A stretch of 20,170 nt of DNA, from the NCBI GenBank assembly GCA_963966775.1, contig CAXAAH010000024.1, positions 1 to 20,170 of the forward strand. Direction: 5' to 3'. The notes under the pieces were generated by a model. It was not told where the DNA came from. It saw nothing but the letters and a program-made list of their open reading frames with translations, and ran no database searches. Numbering within the stretch: position 1 is the first letter of the stretch; each line of letters opens with the position of its first letter. Shown here piece after piece: positions 7,442 to 14,630 of the stretch. The position numbers were made by a program, and so were the translations under genes. The stretch is from UBA685 sp002299005. GTDB taxonomy: Bacteria; Pseudomonadota; Alphaproteobacteria; Puniceispirillales; Puniceispirillaceae.

Positions 7442-8350
7442 ATGTATGAAGAGCTTTTGCTAACCATCTTATTGACCTCTGTGCCGCTGATATTGGCAGG
7501 CACTGGTGAGCTTGTGGCTGAGCGTTCTGGTGTCTTAAATCTGGGCGTTGAAGGCATGATGCTGATGGGCGCGGTTGCGGCCTTTGGCGCGGCTATTCTC
7601 TCAGGCAGTGCGACATTAGGCATTCTAGCAGGGGCGTTTGGCGGCATGATGACAGCGGCCATATTTGCGCTTTTCACCCTTGGGCTTGCGACCAATCAGG
7701 TGGCAACAGGTCTGGCGCTGACAATCTTTGGCACGGGCCTGTCAGGCCTTATTGGCGCGCCTTTGGTGGGCAAAGCGATTGATGGTCTGCCTGCCTTAAA
7801 CATCCCTGTTTTATCAGACATCCCCTTTATCGGCCTTGCTTTTAAGCTAGATGCGCTTGCTTATATGTCGATTATGATTGTCGCCCTCGTGGCCTATTTC
7901 CTGAAGCGCACCAGATGGGGCCTTGTATTGCGTGCGACAGGCGCTAATCATGATAGTGCTCATGCGCTAGGCTATAATGTTTTGGCTGTGCGCTGGTCGG
8001 CGGTTTTGTTTGGCGGCATGATGGCTGGTCTTGCCGGCGCCTATTTGCCGCTTGTGCTGACGCCGCATTGGGCTGAAGGTATGACAGCTGGCAGAGGCTG
8101 GATTGCGCTGGCGCTTGTTGTGTTTGCCTCATGGCAGCCTTGGCGCGTCGTTGTTGGCGCTATTTTATTTGGTGGCATCACCATCATGCAGCTTGCAGGT
8201 CAGGCGCGCGGATGGACGGTTCAGCCACAATTTTTATCGATGTTACCTTATCTTGCGACCATCATTGTGCTGGTTAGCATTTCGCGTTCAGGCGGCGTTT
8301 TGCATAAAGCACCCGCGCATCTTGGCCGCATTTTTTATCCCACCCGCTAG
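7442..8350 (+). CDS. Nucleoside-type ABC importer permease 2 (YufQ-like)
   Basis: This 302-residue membrane protein belongs to the COG1079/YufQ group. The conserved ERSGVLNLGVEGMMLMGA (about residues 26-43) corresponds to the motif seen in permease 1, and TNQVATGLALTIFGTGLSGL follows. It is the second channel half of the importer. The ATG at 7442 sits 7 nt after AGGA (7431-7434); an in-frame TTG at 7436 is too close to that site and is rejected. The 95-nt gap from permease 1 is unusually long for this operon and contains no recognisable gene or terminator. The binding-protein gene starts 25 nt downstream. Confidence 0.94.
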   Translation: MYEELLLTILLTSVPLILAGTGELVAERSGVLNLGVEGMMLMGAVAAFGAAILSGSATLGILAGAFGGMMTAAIFALFTLGLATNQVATGLALTIFGTGLSGLIGAPLVGKAIDGLPALNIPVLSDIPFIGLAFKLDALAYMSIMIVALVAYFLKRTRWGLVLRATGANHDSAHALGYNVLAVRWSAVLFGGMMAGLAGAYLPLVLTPHWAEGMTAGRGWIALALVVFASWQPWRVVVGAILFGGITIMQLAGQARGWTVQPQFLSMLPYLATIIVLVSISRSGGVLHKAPAHLGRIFYPTR

Positions 8351-8375
8351 TTTCATTCAAAAGAGGAGAGTTCTT

Positions 8376-9485
8376 ATGAAAGCTATCAAATTAGGCAAAT
8401 GGCTTGCTTCAAGCCTTATCGCTGCAACAGCTGCTCTAGGCGTTTCTGCCGGTGCATCTGCTGACGCTATGAAAGTTGGTTTTGTGTATCTTACAAACCC
8501 AGGTGACCATGGTTGGACATATGCCCATGAAATGGGTCGTCAGGCCGTTGAAGCACGCTTTGGCGCCGATGTTGAGACAACTTATGTTGAGAATGTGCCA
8601 GAAGGCCCAGACGCCGCACGCGTTATCCGTGAGCTTGCCAAGCAAGGCAACCAGATGATTTTCACAACATCATTTGGCTATATGGACCCAACTTTGAAGG
8701 TCTCTAAAGAGTTCCCAGAAGTGAAATTTGACCATATTACAGGCTATAAGCGCTCAGGCAATATGGCAACTGGTAACATCCGCTTCTATGAAGGTCGTTA
8801 TGTGCAGGGCGTTGTTGCTGGCTTGATGACAAAATCAAACAAAATCGGCTATTTGGGCGCGTTCCCAATTCCAGAAGTTATCCAAGGTATCAACGCGTTC
8901 GCACAAGGTCTGCGCTCTGTGAACAAAGACGCTGAAATCTCAGTTGTTTGGGTCAATAGCTGGTATGATCCTGTGAAGGAATCAGATGCGGCGAAAGTTC
9001 TGATTGCTGAAGGTGCAGATATTTTGGCACAGCACACAGACAGCCCTGCTATGTTGCAGACAGCTGAAAAAGCTGGTGCTCTTGGCTTTGGTCAATCATC
9101 AGACATGCATGAATTTGCACCAAACGCACAGCTATTCTCATCAGTGAATAACTGGGGTCCTTACTATATCTCACAAATCGAAAGAGCGATGGATGGCTCA
9201 TGGACAACAGGTGAAGGCCCGGACCATTGGGCAGGTAACACTTGGAAGGGCATTGGCGAAGATTACCTTGTGCTAACAGAGTTCAAGAACATGCCAGCAG
9301 ACGTAGCCGCCGCCGCAACAGCCGCGCGTGACGGTATCGCAGATGGCTCATTGGTTATCTTCAAAGGCCCGATGAGCGATAACAAAGGCAATGTTGTCTT
9401 GAAAGATGGCGAAGCGCTTGATGATGGCGGCCTATGGGCAATGAATTATTATGTTGATGGTGTGGCAGGTAATATTCCTAACTAA
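8376..9485 (+). CDS. BMP-family periplasmic binding protein of ABC importer
   Basis: This 369-residue protein has an N-terminal signal peptide: KAIKLGK basic start, a hydrophobic core, and ASADA around residues 26-30 as the likely signal-peptidase I site. It has no lipobox cysteine, so it should be a soluble periplasmic protein, unlike the lipoprotein BmpA of Gram-positives. The mature part begins KVGFVYLTNPGDHGWTYAH, typical of the BMP (PF02608) fold. BMP proteins bind nucleosides or purine bases. The aromatic and acidic residues such as VNSWYDP, TDSPA and SVNNWGP are likely ligand contacts. The frame is open further upstream inside the permease gene, but GAGGAG at 8363-8368 and the signal peptide fix the start at 8376. 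The strong terminator at 9513-9542 closes the operon. Confidence 0.95.
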   Translation: MKAIKLGKWLASSLIAATAALGVSAGASADAMKVGFVYLTNPGDHGWTYAHEMGRQAVEARFGADVETTYVENVPEGPDAARVIRELAKQGNQMIFTTSFGYMDPTLKVSKEFPEVKFDHITGYKRSGNMATGNIRFYEGRYVQGVVAGLMTKSNKIGYLGAFPIPEVIQGINAFAQGLRSVNKDAEISVVWVNSWYDPVKESDAAKVLIAEGADILAQHTDSPAMLQTAEKAGALGFGQSSDMHEFAPNAQLFSSVNNWGPYYISQIERAMDGSWTTGEGPDHWAGNTWKGIGEDYLVLTEFKNMPADVAAAATAARDGIADGSLVIFKGPMSDNKGNVVLKDGEALDDGGLWAMNYYVDGVAGNIPN

Positions 9486-9512
9486 GCATCAGCTTGATAG
9501 ACCATGAATATG

Positions 9513-9542
9513 AAAAGAGCAGGGTGACCTGCTCTTTTTTTT
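9513..9542 (+). terminator. Intrinsic terminator of the ABC importer operon
   Basis: An 11-bp stem (9513-9523 with 9528-9538), with a GTGA tetraloop and an A-rich base, runs into eight T residues. It lies 27 nt after the binding-protein stop and separates the operon from the tRNA gene. Confidence 0.93.
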
Positions 9543-9608
9543 GGTCTTTTTGAAGGCCAAGACTATTTGTTTTTCAATTTTATGTTATAGTCTGGATAAA
9601 TCAGGCAT

Positions 9609-9684
9609 GCGGGTATAGCTCAGTTGGTAGAGCATCAGCTTCCCAAGCTGAGGGTCGCGAGTTCGAATCTCGTTGCCCGCTCCA
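9609..9684 (+). tRNA. tRNA-Gly (anticodon CCC)
   Basis: This is a complete 76-nt cloverleaf. The acceptor stem is GCGGGTA (9609-9615) with TGCCCGC (9674-9680), with one G-U pair. Discriminator T is at 9681 and an encoded CCA at 9682-9684. The anticodon stem TCAGC/GCTGA closes the loop TTCCCAA, giving anticodon CCC, which reads GGG. The T-loop is GTTCGAATC. The T discriminator and the overall sequence match glycine tRNAs. No copy of its 3' end is seen elsewhere in the window, so there is no sign of an integrated element at this tRNA. Confidence 0.96.
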
Positions 9685-9734
9685 GATTTCTTTTCCTCTC
9701 TTCCACTAAAGATATTGACCAGCGATGTTCTTTT

Positions 9735-9793
9735 CGCTCACAGTGATACCTCATATTTGAGGCGCAAGATGGCCATATTATTGTCAGTGAGCG
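9735..9793 (+). promoter_or_regulatory. Structured region upstream of the Lin0512 operon
   Basis: CGCTCAC (9735-9741) and GTGAGCG (9787-9793) form a 7-bp inverted repeat. It encloses a small hairpin, CCTCA-TATT-TGAGG (9749-9762), and an ATGGCCAT palindrome (9769-9776). CAGTGA occurs directly at 9741-9746 and 9785-9790. The 129-nt stretch between the tRNA and the first Lin0512 gene holds nothing else recognisable. It may be an operator or leader; no known riboswitch class is recognised. Confidence 0.35.
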
Positions 9794-9813
9794 CACATTA
9801 AAGGGAGTGGCTA

Positions 9814-10203
9814 ATGGCCAAAAAACGGATTGCTATGGAGCTGGGCATGGGCAGCTCTTTGCGGCGGGGGGATTATACCGCCGCGGCTAAAAGAGCGGTC
9901 GAAAATGCGCTTTGGCGTAATAGCCTGACCGTCGCAGATGCCTTTGATTTGCCGCGTGATGCGATGATTGTTGATGTCGAGGTGGCCGTGCAAAAGCCGC
10001 AGGCCGTGGATGTCGCGGCGGTCGCGGCCGTCTTTCCCTATGGCAGTGTGTCAGTCAAAGCTGTGCAAGGCGGTCTCGATATCCCTAAACCACAAGCCAA
10101 AAACAGCGATGGTGAGCCGCAATTCACCGTGATGGCACAGGCGGCGATTATCGTCTCCTTTGACCTGCCTGCTAGCGGGCCAGCCACAGGAGATGCCTTA
10201 TGA
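9814..10203 (+). CDS. Lin0512-family protein, divergent first copy
   Basis: This 129-residue soluble protein is recognised as the Lin0512 family (TIGR02058) from its N-terminal MELGMGSSL, the following amphipathic helix with RAVENALWRNSL, and the C-terminal VQKPQAVD and GGLDIP blocks. The family's function is unknown to me. The family hallmark as I recall it is GxGxDxHG; here it reads GMGSSLRR (residues 11-18), keeping the glycines but losing the Asp, His and last Gly. That suggests this copy has lost whatever those residues do, perhaps acting as a partner of the second copy. The ATG at 9814 has a good AAGGGA 7 nt upstream. The stop overlaps the next start (ATGA). It has a 14-residue extra C-terminal tail compared with the next gene. 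Confidence 0.8.
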   Translation: MAKKRIAMELGMGSSLRRGDYTAAAKRAVENALWRNSLTVADAFDLPRDAMIVDVEVAVQKPQAVDVAAVAAVFPYGSVSVKAVQGGLDIPKPQAKNSDGEPQFTVMAQAAIIVSFDLPASGPATGDAL

Positions 10204-10544
10204 AGCGGTTGATTTTGGAAATGGGCATGGGCACCGACCTTTATGGTGAGGATTATACCAAAGCGGCATGCCGCGCGGTCGATGATGCTATCCGCCATAG
10301 CTCGCTGATTTTGTTCAGGTCGCTTGGCCTTGATCATGAAAAAATGCAGGTGAATGTGACAATTGGCGTGCAAGACCCTGAGGCCGTAGATGGAGATGTG
10401 GTTGCCGCCAAATTGCCAAGAGGCCATGCGGTCGTGACAATTGTGCATGGCGGCCAGAATGTTGTGGATGAGGTCAATGGCACTATCTCAGTGATTGCCT
10501 CTGCGGCTATTGAGGCAACCTATCCGGAAGAAGAGCTGCGATAA
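10200..10544 (+). CDS. Lin0512-family protein, second copy
   Basis: This 114-residue paralogue of the preceding gene aligns along its whole length: EMGMGTDLYGEDYTKAACRA against the first copy's ELGMGSSLRRGDYTAAAKRA, then VQDPEAVD and HGGQNVV. The hallmark motif reads GMGTDLYG (residues 9-16), keeping Asp13 and Gly16 with Tyr in place of the usual His. It is thus closer to the canonical family than its neighbour. Translational coupling on both sides (ATGA with the first copy, TAATG with the phosphodiesterase gene) suggests these proteins are made together, and a heteromeric Lin0512 complex is a reasonable inference. No enzyme activity can be assigned. A cytoplasmic location is expected: there is no signal peptide or membrane segment. 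Confidence 0.82.
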   Translation: MKRLILEMGMGTDLYGEDYTKAACRAVDDAIRHSSLILFRSLGLDHEKMQVNVTIGVQDPEAVDGDVVAAKLPRGHAVVTIVHGGQNVVDEVNGTISVIASAAIEATYPEEELR

Positions 10545-11329
10545 TGGCCAAAGACCATAGCACCGTTAGGGCCAAGACAGGGCTTTATACAGAACCGTTC
10601 CATCCGATTGCGCATCGTGGTGGCTCGCTTGAAGCGCTTGAGAATAGCCTGTCCGCCTTTCATAATGCGTGGGATTTGGGCTATCGTTATATGGAAACAG
10701 ATATGCAGGCCTCATCGGACGGGGTGGTGTATATTTTCCATGATGATAGGCTAGAGCGTGTCTCGAATGGTACGGGGCTATTTTGCGCGCATACGAGCGA
10801 TGAGATTGACGAATTGCGCCTGAATAATGGGGAGAAAATCCCGCGCCTATCAGATGTTTTGGCGGCCTTGCCAGAGGCGCTTTTCAATATTGATATTAAG
10901 CGCCGTGATGGCACGATACCGCTTGCCAATTTCCTGAATAGCCATCCAGAGGCTGAGAGGGTTGTGGCGGCGTCTTTTGTTGGCGCGCGCCTCAAAGAAC
11001 TAAGATCGCTTGTGAAAAAATCTGTGCCAGTGACAGCTGTGCAAAATGATATTATCCGCATCATGCTTATCGGCCTTGGCCTGCCGCTTGCGCGCCCTGA
11101 TGTGGTCGCGGTGCAGGTGCCAATGAAGCATTTCGGCTTTCCTATTGTGACAAAATGGTTTGTGCGCCAATGTCATAAATTGGCGATTAAGGTGCATGTT
11201 TGGACGATTGATGACGAGGCGGAAATGCGCTGGCTCATTGACCTTGGCGTTGATGGTGTCATGACAGATAAACCAACGTTGCTAAAACAGGTTTGTCTGG
11301 ATAAGGGTTGTTGGCTTGAAAGAGATTAG
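10544..11329 (+). CDS. Glycerophosphodiester phosphodiesterase family protein
   Basis: This 261-residue TIM-barrel enzyme of the GDPD family (UgpQ-like) hydrolyses glycerophosphodiesters to glycerol-3-phosphate and an alcohol. The catalytic and metal residues are visible: HRG (24-26), E33-N34, E51 and D53 in YMETDMQ, and H66-D67 in FHDD. K in FNIDIK, HVWTIDD and DGVMTDKP follow towards the C-terminus. No signal peptide is seen, so it is cytoplasmic. The start overlaps the preceding stop by one base (TAATG), placing it in the Lin0512 operon. Pairing with two Lin0512 proteins and an aldolase means the real substrate may be another phosphodiester, so the family name should not be read as a proven substrate. 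Confidence 0.92.
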   Translation: MAKDHSTVRAKTGLYTEPFHPIAHRGGSLEALENSLSAFHNAWDLGYRYMETDMQASSDGVVYIFHDDRLERVSNGTGLFCAHTSDEIDELRLNNGEKIPRLSDVLAALPEALFNIDIKRRDGTIPLANFLNSHPEAERVVAASFVGARLKELRSLVKKSVPVTAVQNDIIRIMLIGLGLPLARPDVVAVQVPMKHFGFPIVTKWFVRQCHKLAIKVHVWTIDDEAEMRWLIDLGVDGVMTDKPTLLKQVCLDKGCWLERD

Positions 11330-11373
11330 AGCTGCCACTAGTCAGTTTGATTAAGGCAATAAAGGGATGATGA

Positions 11374-12135
11374 ATGATGAGAAAAAATAACGTTAAGACC
11401 AAATGGGACAATAATGAGACAGCGCTTTGCGGCTGGATTGCGACTGAATCCACTGTCTTGGCAGAGACTGTTGGTGTGGCAGGCGTAGATGCTGTGGCGG
11501 TGGATTTGCAACATGGCGCGTCTGATGTGCATAATTTGATGAATTTCATGCAAGCTATCTCAGCCACGCCGGCAATTCCGATGGTGCGCTTGCCGGGTAA
11601 TGTGCCTGAAATCATCATGAAATCATTGGATTACGGCGCTTACGGTCTGATATGCCCGCTTATCAATAGCGCCGAGGATGCCAAAGCGTTTGTGCATGCG
11701 TCCTTATATCCGCCGCATGGGGGGCGTTCATTTGCGAGCGCGCGTGTGTTGAATTATGCCGGCGCTGATTATGCCAAGCATGCGAATGATGAAATTATCA
11801 AGCTAGCGATGATCGAGACCAGAGAAGGGCTTGAGAATATTGATGAAATTTTGGCGGTTGAAGGGCTTGATGGGATCTTTGTTGGGCCAACAGACCTTGC
11901 GCTAACGCTTGGCTATACGCCTGGCCCTGAACATTCTATTGAGGGGCTTGAAGAGGCGATTGCGCATTGTGTGGCTATGACAAAAAAGGCTGGCAAGAAG
12001 GCAGGGATTTTCTGTTCAGGCGGGAAGGGCAGTGCTATCAGGCGCGATGAGGGCTTTGACTTGGTCGTGCCAACAGCTGAATTATACATCTTCAAAAAAG
12101 CACTCGCGGCTGAACTGGCCGATTATAACGCATAA
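11374..12135 (+). CDS. HpcH/HpaI-family class II pyruvate aldolase
   Basis: This 253-residue barrel enzyme of the HpcH/HpaI (PF03328) family makes or cleaves 2-keto-3-deoxy (or 4-hydroxy-2-keto) acids to pyruvate and an aldehyde, using a divalent metal. Key positions are present: D44 and H47 in VDLQHG, R72 in MVRLPGN, and metal ligands E148 (IETREG) and D174 (VGPTDLA), matching E149/D175 of HpcH as I recall them. The motif VDLQHG has Gln where many members have Glu. The natural substrate is not readable from sequence; sugar-acid aldolases and phenylacetate-pathway aldolases share this fold. ATG at 11374 follows AAAGGG by 7 nt; the adjacent ATG at 11377 is also possible. It lies 44 nt after the phosphodiesterase gene with no terminator between, so it is probably the last gene of that operon. 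Confidence 0.9.
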   Translation: MMRKNNVKTKWDNNETALCGWIATESTVLAETVGVAGVDAVAVDLQHGASDVHNLMNFMQAISATPAIPMVRLPGNVPEIIMKSLDYGAYGLICPLINSAEDAKAFVHASLYPPHGGRSFASARVLNYAGADYAKHANDEIIKLAMIETREGLENIDEILAVEGLDGIFVGPTDLALTLGYTPGPEHSIEGLEEAIAHCVAMTKKAGKKAGIFCSGGKGSAIRRDEGFDLVVPTAELYIFKKALAAELADYNA

Positions 12136-12160
12136 ATAGCGCCTCTCATAAACAGGGTCA

Positions 12161-12229
12161 TCTGATTTAATTTCAATTTGGCTTTAAAAAAAGCTTGATC
12201 ATCTGCGCGCTTTCAATTAGTAAATCAGA
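12161..12229 (+). promoter_or_regulatory. Candidate operator/promoter upstream of gap
   Basis: TCTGATTTA (12161-12169) and TAAATCAGA (12221-12229) form a perfect 9-bp inverted repeat, 51 nt apart. Between them GCTTT (12181-12185), AAAGC (12190-12194) and GCTTT (12209-12213) allow two mutually exclusive small hairpins, and TTTCAATT occurs twice (12171, 12211). The 141-nt gap is AT-rich, as expected for a promoter. Binding by the downstream ROK protein is a guess. Confidence 0.35.
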
Positions 12230-12276
12230 GTTATTTATATATTAAAAGAGACAATCTCAAAATAAGGGGTAGAGCT

Positions 12277-13275
12277 GTGGCTATCAAAGTTGGGTTAAAT
12301 GGTTTTGGTCGTATTGGTCGTTCTGTGTTGAGAGCGGCTGTTGAGGCAGGCAATCAAGACATTGAATTTGTGGCTATTAATGATTTGGGTGATGTTGAGA
12401 CAAATTGCCATTTGCTCAATTTTGATTCGATTCATGGCCGTCTATTGCCAGAAGCAGAAGTTAAAGATGGCAAGCTTGTTGCCGGCAATCATACTATCCG
12501 CCTCAGCGCAGAGCGTGATCCCACACAGATTGATTGGTCAGGTGTTGATGTGGTGATGGAATGCACAGGTATCTTTACATCAAGAGACCAAGCCGCCTTG
12601 CACCTACGCGATGATATGAAGCGCGTGATTATCTCAGCCCCCGGCAAAGATGCGGATATCACAGCTGTCTATGGTGTGAACCATAATGACATCACCGATG
12701 AGCATCAGATTATCTCAAACGCCTCATGCACGACAAATTGCTTAACGCCTGTTGCGAAGGTCTTGAATGACGCGATTGGTATTAAGACAGGCTATATGAC
12801 AACGGTTCATGCCTATACAGGCGATCAGTGCTTGCAAGATGGCTTGCATAAGGATTTACGCAGAGCGCGTGCGGCGGCCCTATCAATGGTGCCAACTGCC
12901 ACAGGCGCGGCGCGTGCTGTGGGCCTTGTTCTGCCAGAATTGCTTGGCAAGATTGACGGGTCAGCCATTCGCGTGCCAACCGCAAATGTCTCTGTGATTG
13001 ATTTGAAATTCATGCCGAATCGTCCAACAGATGTGGCAGAGATTAACCAGCTATTATCAGATGCCGCGCATGGCCCTATGAAGGGTGTTTTGGCTGTGAC
13101 TGATAAGCCGCTTGTGTCAATCGACTTTAATCATGACGCGCATTCATCAACGGTTGCGCTAGACCAAACAACTGTGACCGAAGATGGTATGGTGCGCATC
13201 ATGTCTTGGTATGATAATGAGTGGGGTTTCTCAAACAGAATGCTAGATATGGCGGCGCATTTAGCCCATAAGTAA
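12277..13275 (+). CDS. gap: Glyceraldehyde-3-phosphate dehydrogenase, type I
   Basis: This 332-residue enzyme converts glyceraldehyde-3-P, NAD+ and phosphate to 1,3-bisphosphoglycerate. The Rossmann motif NGFGRIGR is at residues 8-15. Catalytic Cys151 lies in ASCTTNCL and His178 in TTVHAYT, and the C-terminal SWYDNEWGFSNR is typical. An acidic residue in AINDLGD after the second strand points to NAD+ rather than NADP+. The start is GTG at 12277, with AAGGGG (12264-12269) at good spacing. Length and motifs are standard, with no insertions. It opens the ED cluster: the gene product takes the glyceraldehyde-3-P made by Eda. The ROK gene begins 40 nt downstream, and no terminator is visible between them. 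Confidence 0.97.
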   Translation: MAIKVGLNGFGRIGRSVLRAAVEAGNQDIEFVAINDLGDVETNCHLLNFDSIHGRLLPEAEVKDGKLVAGNHTIRLSAERDPTQIDWSGVDVVMECTGIFTSRDQAALHLRDDMKRVIISAPGKDADITAVYGVNHNDITDEHQIISNASCTTNCLTPVAKVLNDAIGIKTGYMTTVHAYTGDQCLQDGLHKDLRRARAAALSMVPTATGAARAVGLVLPELLGKIDGSAIRVPTANVSVIDLKFMPNRPTDVAEINQLLSDAAHGPMKGVLAVTDKPLVSIDFNHDAHSSTVALDQTTVTEDGMVRIMSWYDNEWGFSNRMLDMAAHLAHK

Positions 13276-13315
13276 GAGGCAACGTTGCTTTTTCATGGGA
13301 TAGAAAAGGGCATTT

Positions 13316-14560
13316 ATGATGAGTTTGCCAAAGCAAGAATTAGGCAGTAACCAGATAGGGCTCGGTCAGTATAATGAGCGACTTGTTCTCTCATTAGTGC
13401 GCCGTGAACCTGGTATTGCTAAGGCTGAATTGGCGCGTGTAACCAATCTTACGCCGCAAACAATCTCTGTGATTGTGAACCGGATGATACATGATGGCTA
13501 TATCATCACCGGCGAAAAGCAACGTGGCCGTGTTGGCAAGCCGTCAACAGGTCTGTTGCTGAACCCTGAGGGTGTGTTTTCTATTGGTGTGAAAATGGGC
13601 CGTCGCTCATTGGATGTGATTTTGATGGGCTTTGATGGCTCTATCATTAAGCGCCAGACAAGCCATCATGATTTCCCTGAGCCTGCAAAGACATTGCCCG
13701 CGATTAAGGCCGCCATTGCTGAGATGCGTGATGCGCTTAGCCCTGAGCAAGCTGAACGTCTGATAGGTATCGGCCTTGCGGCCCCAGGCGCGCTGGCTAG
13801 CTGGTCGCATGAGTTTGAGACATCTGTGCAAATGATGGATGCGTGGCAGGAAATTGACTTGCCCGCAGAGATTGCTGGTTTTACCGCCTTGCCGGTCTCG
13901 ATGATGAATGATGTGTCTGCCGCATGTTTGGCCGAATTATCATTGAATAAAGAGCGTCATTCACATGATTTTCTTTATCTCTATGTCGGCACCTTTATTG
14001 GCGGCGGTGTGGTGATGGATGGGAAGCTGTTATCTGGCTATAATGGCAATGCGGCCTCTATCGGCTCGATGAGTACATCCATGGCAACGCATGATGGCAA
14101 GACGCCGTCACAATTGCTGTCAAAGGCGTCTTTGCGCGACCTTGAAAAATTGCTGAATGCGCATGGTCATCAGATTGAAACCTTGCATGGCTATTCAGAA
14201 TTAACAGGCGATGTGCTTGATTTGTTTAATAAATGGGCAGATGAGGCGGCGATAGCCCTAGCAGGGGCGATTGTGAATGCCCATGCGGTTCTAGATACAG
14301 AAAAGATTGTCATAGATGGCACCCTGCCAGCGGCACAATTGGCGTCTCTTATTCAAAAAGTAGAGGCTGCCTTATCATCTTATGACCTCACAGGTCTTGG
14401 TCGCCCGCAATTTGAGCAAGGACAAATTGGCTATGAAGCGCGCGCGCTTGGGGGAGCTTTCTTGCCCGTTTATGCCCAGTTCGCGCCAGACCGTGATGTG
14501 TTCTTGAAGATGATGAACCGTAATCGGCAAATCGGGCAATCAATTTTGCAATATAAATAA
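13316..14560 (+). CDS. ROK-family transcriptional regulator lacking the zinc motif
   Basis: This 414-residue protein has an N-terminal winged HTH (about residues 20-75, with KAELARVTNLTPQTISVIVNRM as helix-turn-helix) fused to a ROK sugar-kinase-like domain. N198-D199 in MMNDVSAACLAE matches the ROK sugar-site Asn-Asp. The usual E-x-G-H plus CxCGxxGC zinc segment is absent; GNAASIGSMSTS (about 245-256) takes its place and no Cys cluster follows. It is thus unlike NagC/Mlc and is unlikely to be an active kinase. ROK regulators bind sugars or sugar phosphates and repress or activate sugar genes. Its place between gap and zwf makes it the likely regulator of this cluster, possibly sensing an ED intermediate (inference). 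ATGs at 13316 and 13319 are both usable after AAAAGGG. Confidence 0.92.
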   Translation: MMSLPKQELGSNQIGLGQYNERLVLSLVRREPGIAKAELARVTNLTPQTISVIVNRMIHDGYIITGEKQRGRVGKPSTGLLLNPEGVFSIGVKMGRRSLDVILMGFDGSIIKRQTSHHDFPEPAKTLPAIKAAIAEMRDALSPEQAERLIGIGLAAPGALASWSHEFETSVQMMDAWQEIDLPAEIAGFTALPVSMMNDVSAACLAELSLNKERHSHDFLYLYVGTFIGGGVVMDGKLLSGYNGNAASIGSMSTSMATHDGKTPSQLLSKASLRDLEKLLNAHGHQIETLHGYSELTGDVLDLFNKWADEAAIALAGAIVNAHAVLDTEKIVIDGTLPAAQLASLIQKVEAALSSYDLTGLGRPQFEQGQIGYEARALGGAFLPVYAQFAPDRDVFLKMMNRNRQIGQSILQYK

Positions 14561-14604
14561 GCGTCCCAGACGCTGACACAGACCTCTTTTAACGCAGGTC
14601 TTTT
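14561..14604 (+). terminator. Two weak hairpins after the ROK gene, possible attenuator
   Basis: Directly after the ROK stop, GCGTC-CCA-GACGC (14561-14573) forms a 5-bp stem. Then AGACCT (14580-14585) pairs with AGGTCT (14596-14601) around a 10-nt loop, followed by TTT. Both stems are short and the T-run is only four, so termination would be partial at best. It could set the ratio of gap and ROK to the downstream genes. Confidence 0.4.
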
Positions 14605-14630
14605 ATTCTTAAGTAGGAAATAGATAAACC

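Noticed and set aside
8103..8375. Possible N-terminal extension of the binding protein
   Set aside because: It overlaps permease 2 in another frame. The signal peptide and GAGGAG ribosome site place the true start at 8376.
9609..9813. Integration site of a mobile element at the tRNA-Gly gene
   Set aside because: The tRNA is intact, and no integrase gene or repeat of its 3' end is seen in the window.
10038..10448. A 136-codon minus-strand frame opposite the two Lin0512 genes
   Set aside because: It crosses both well-supported sense genes, which have coupled starts and good ribosome sites.
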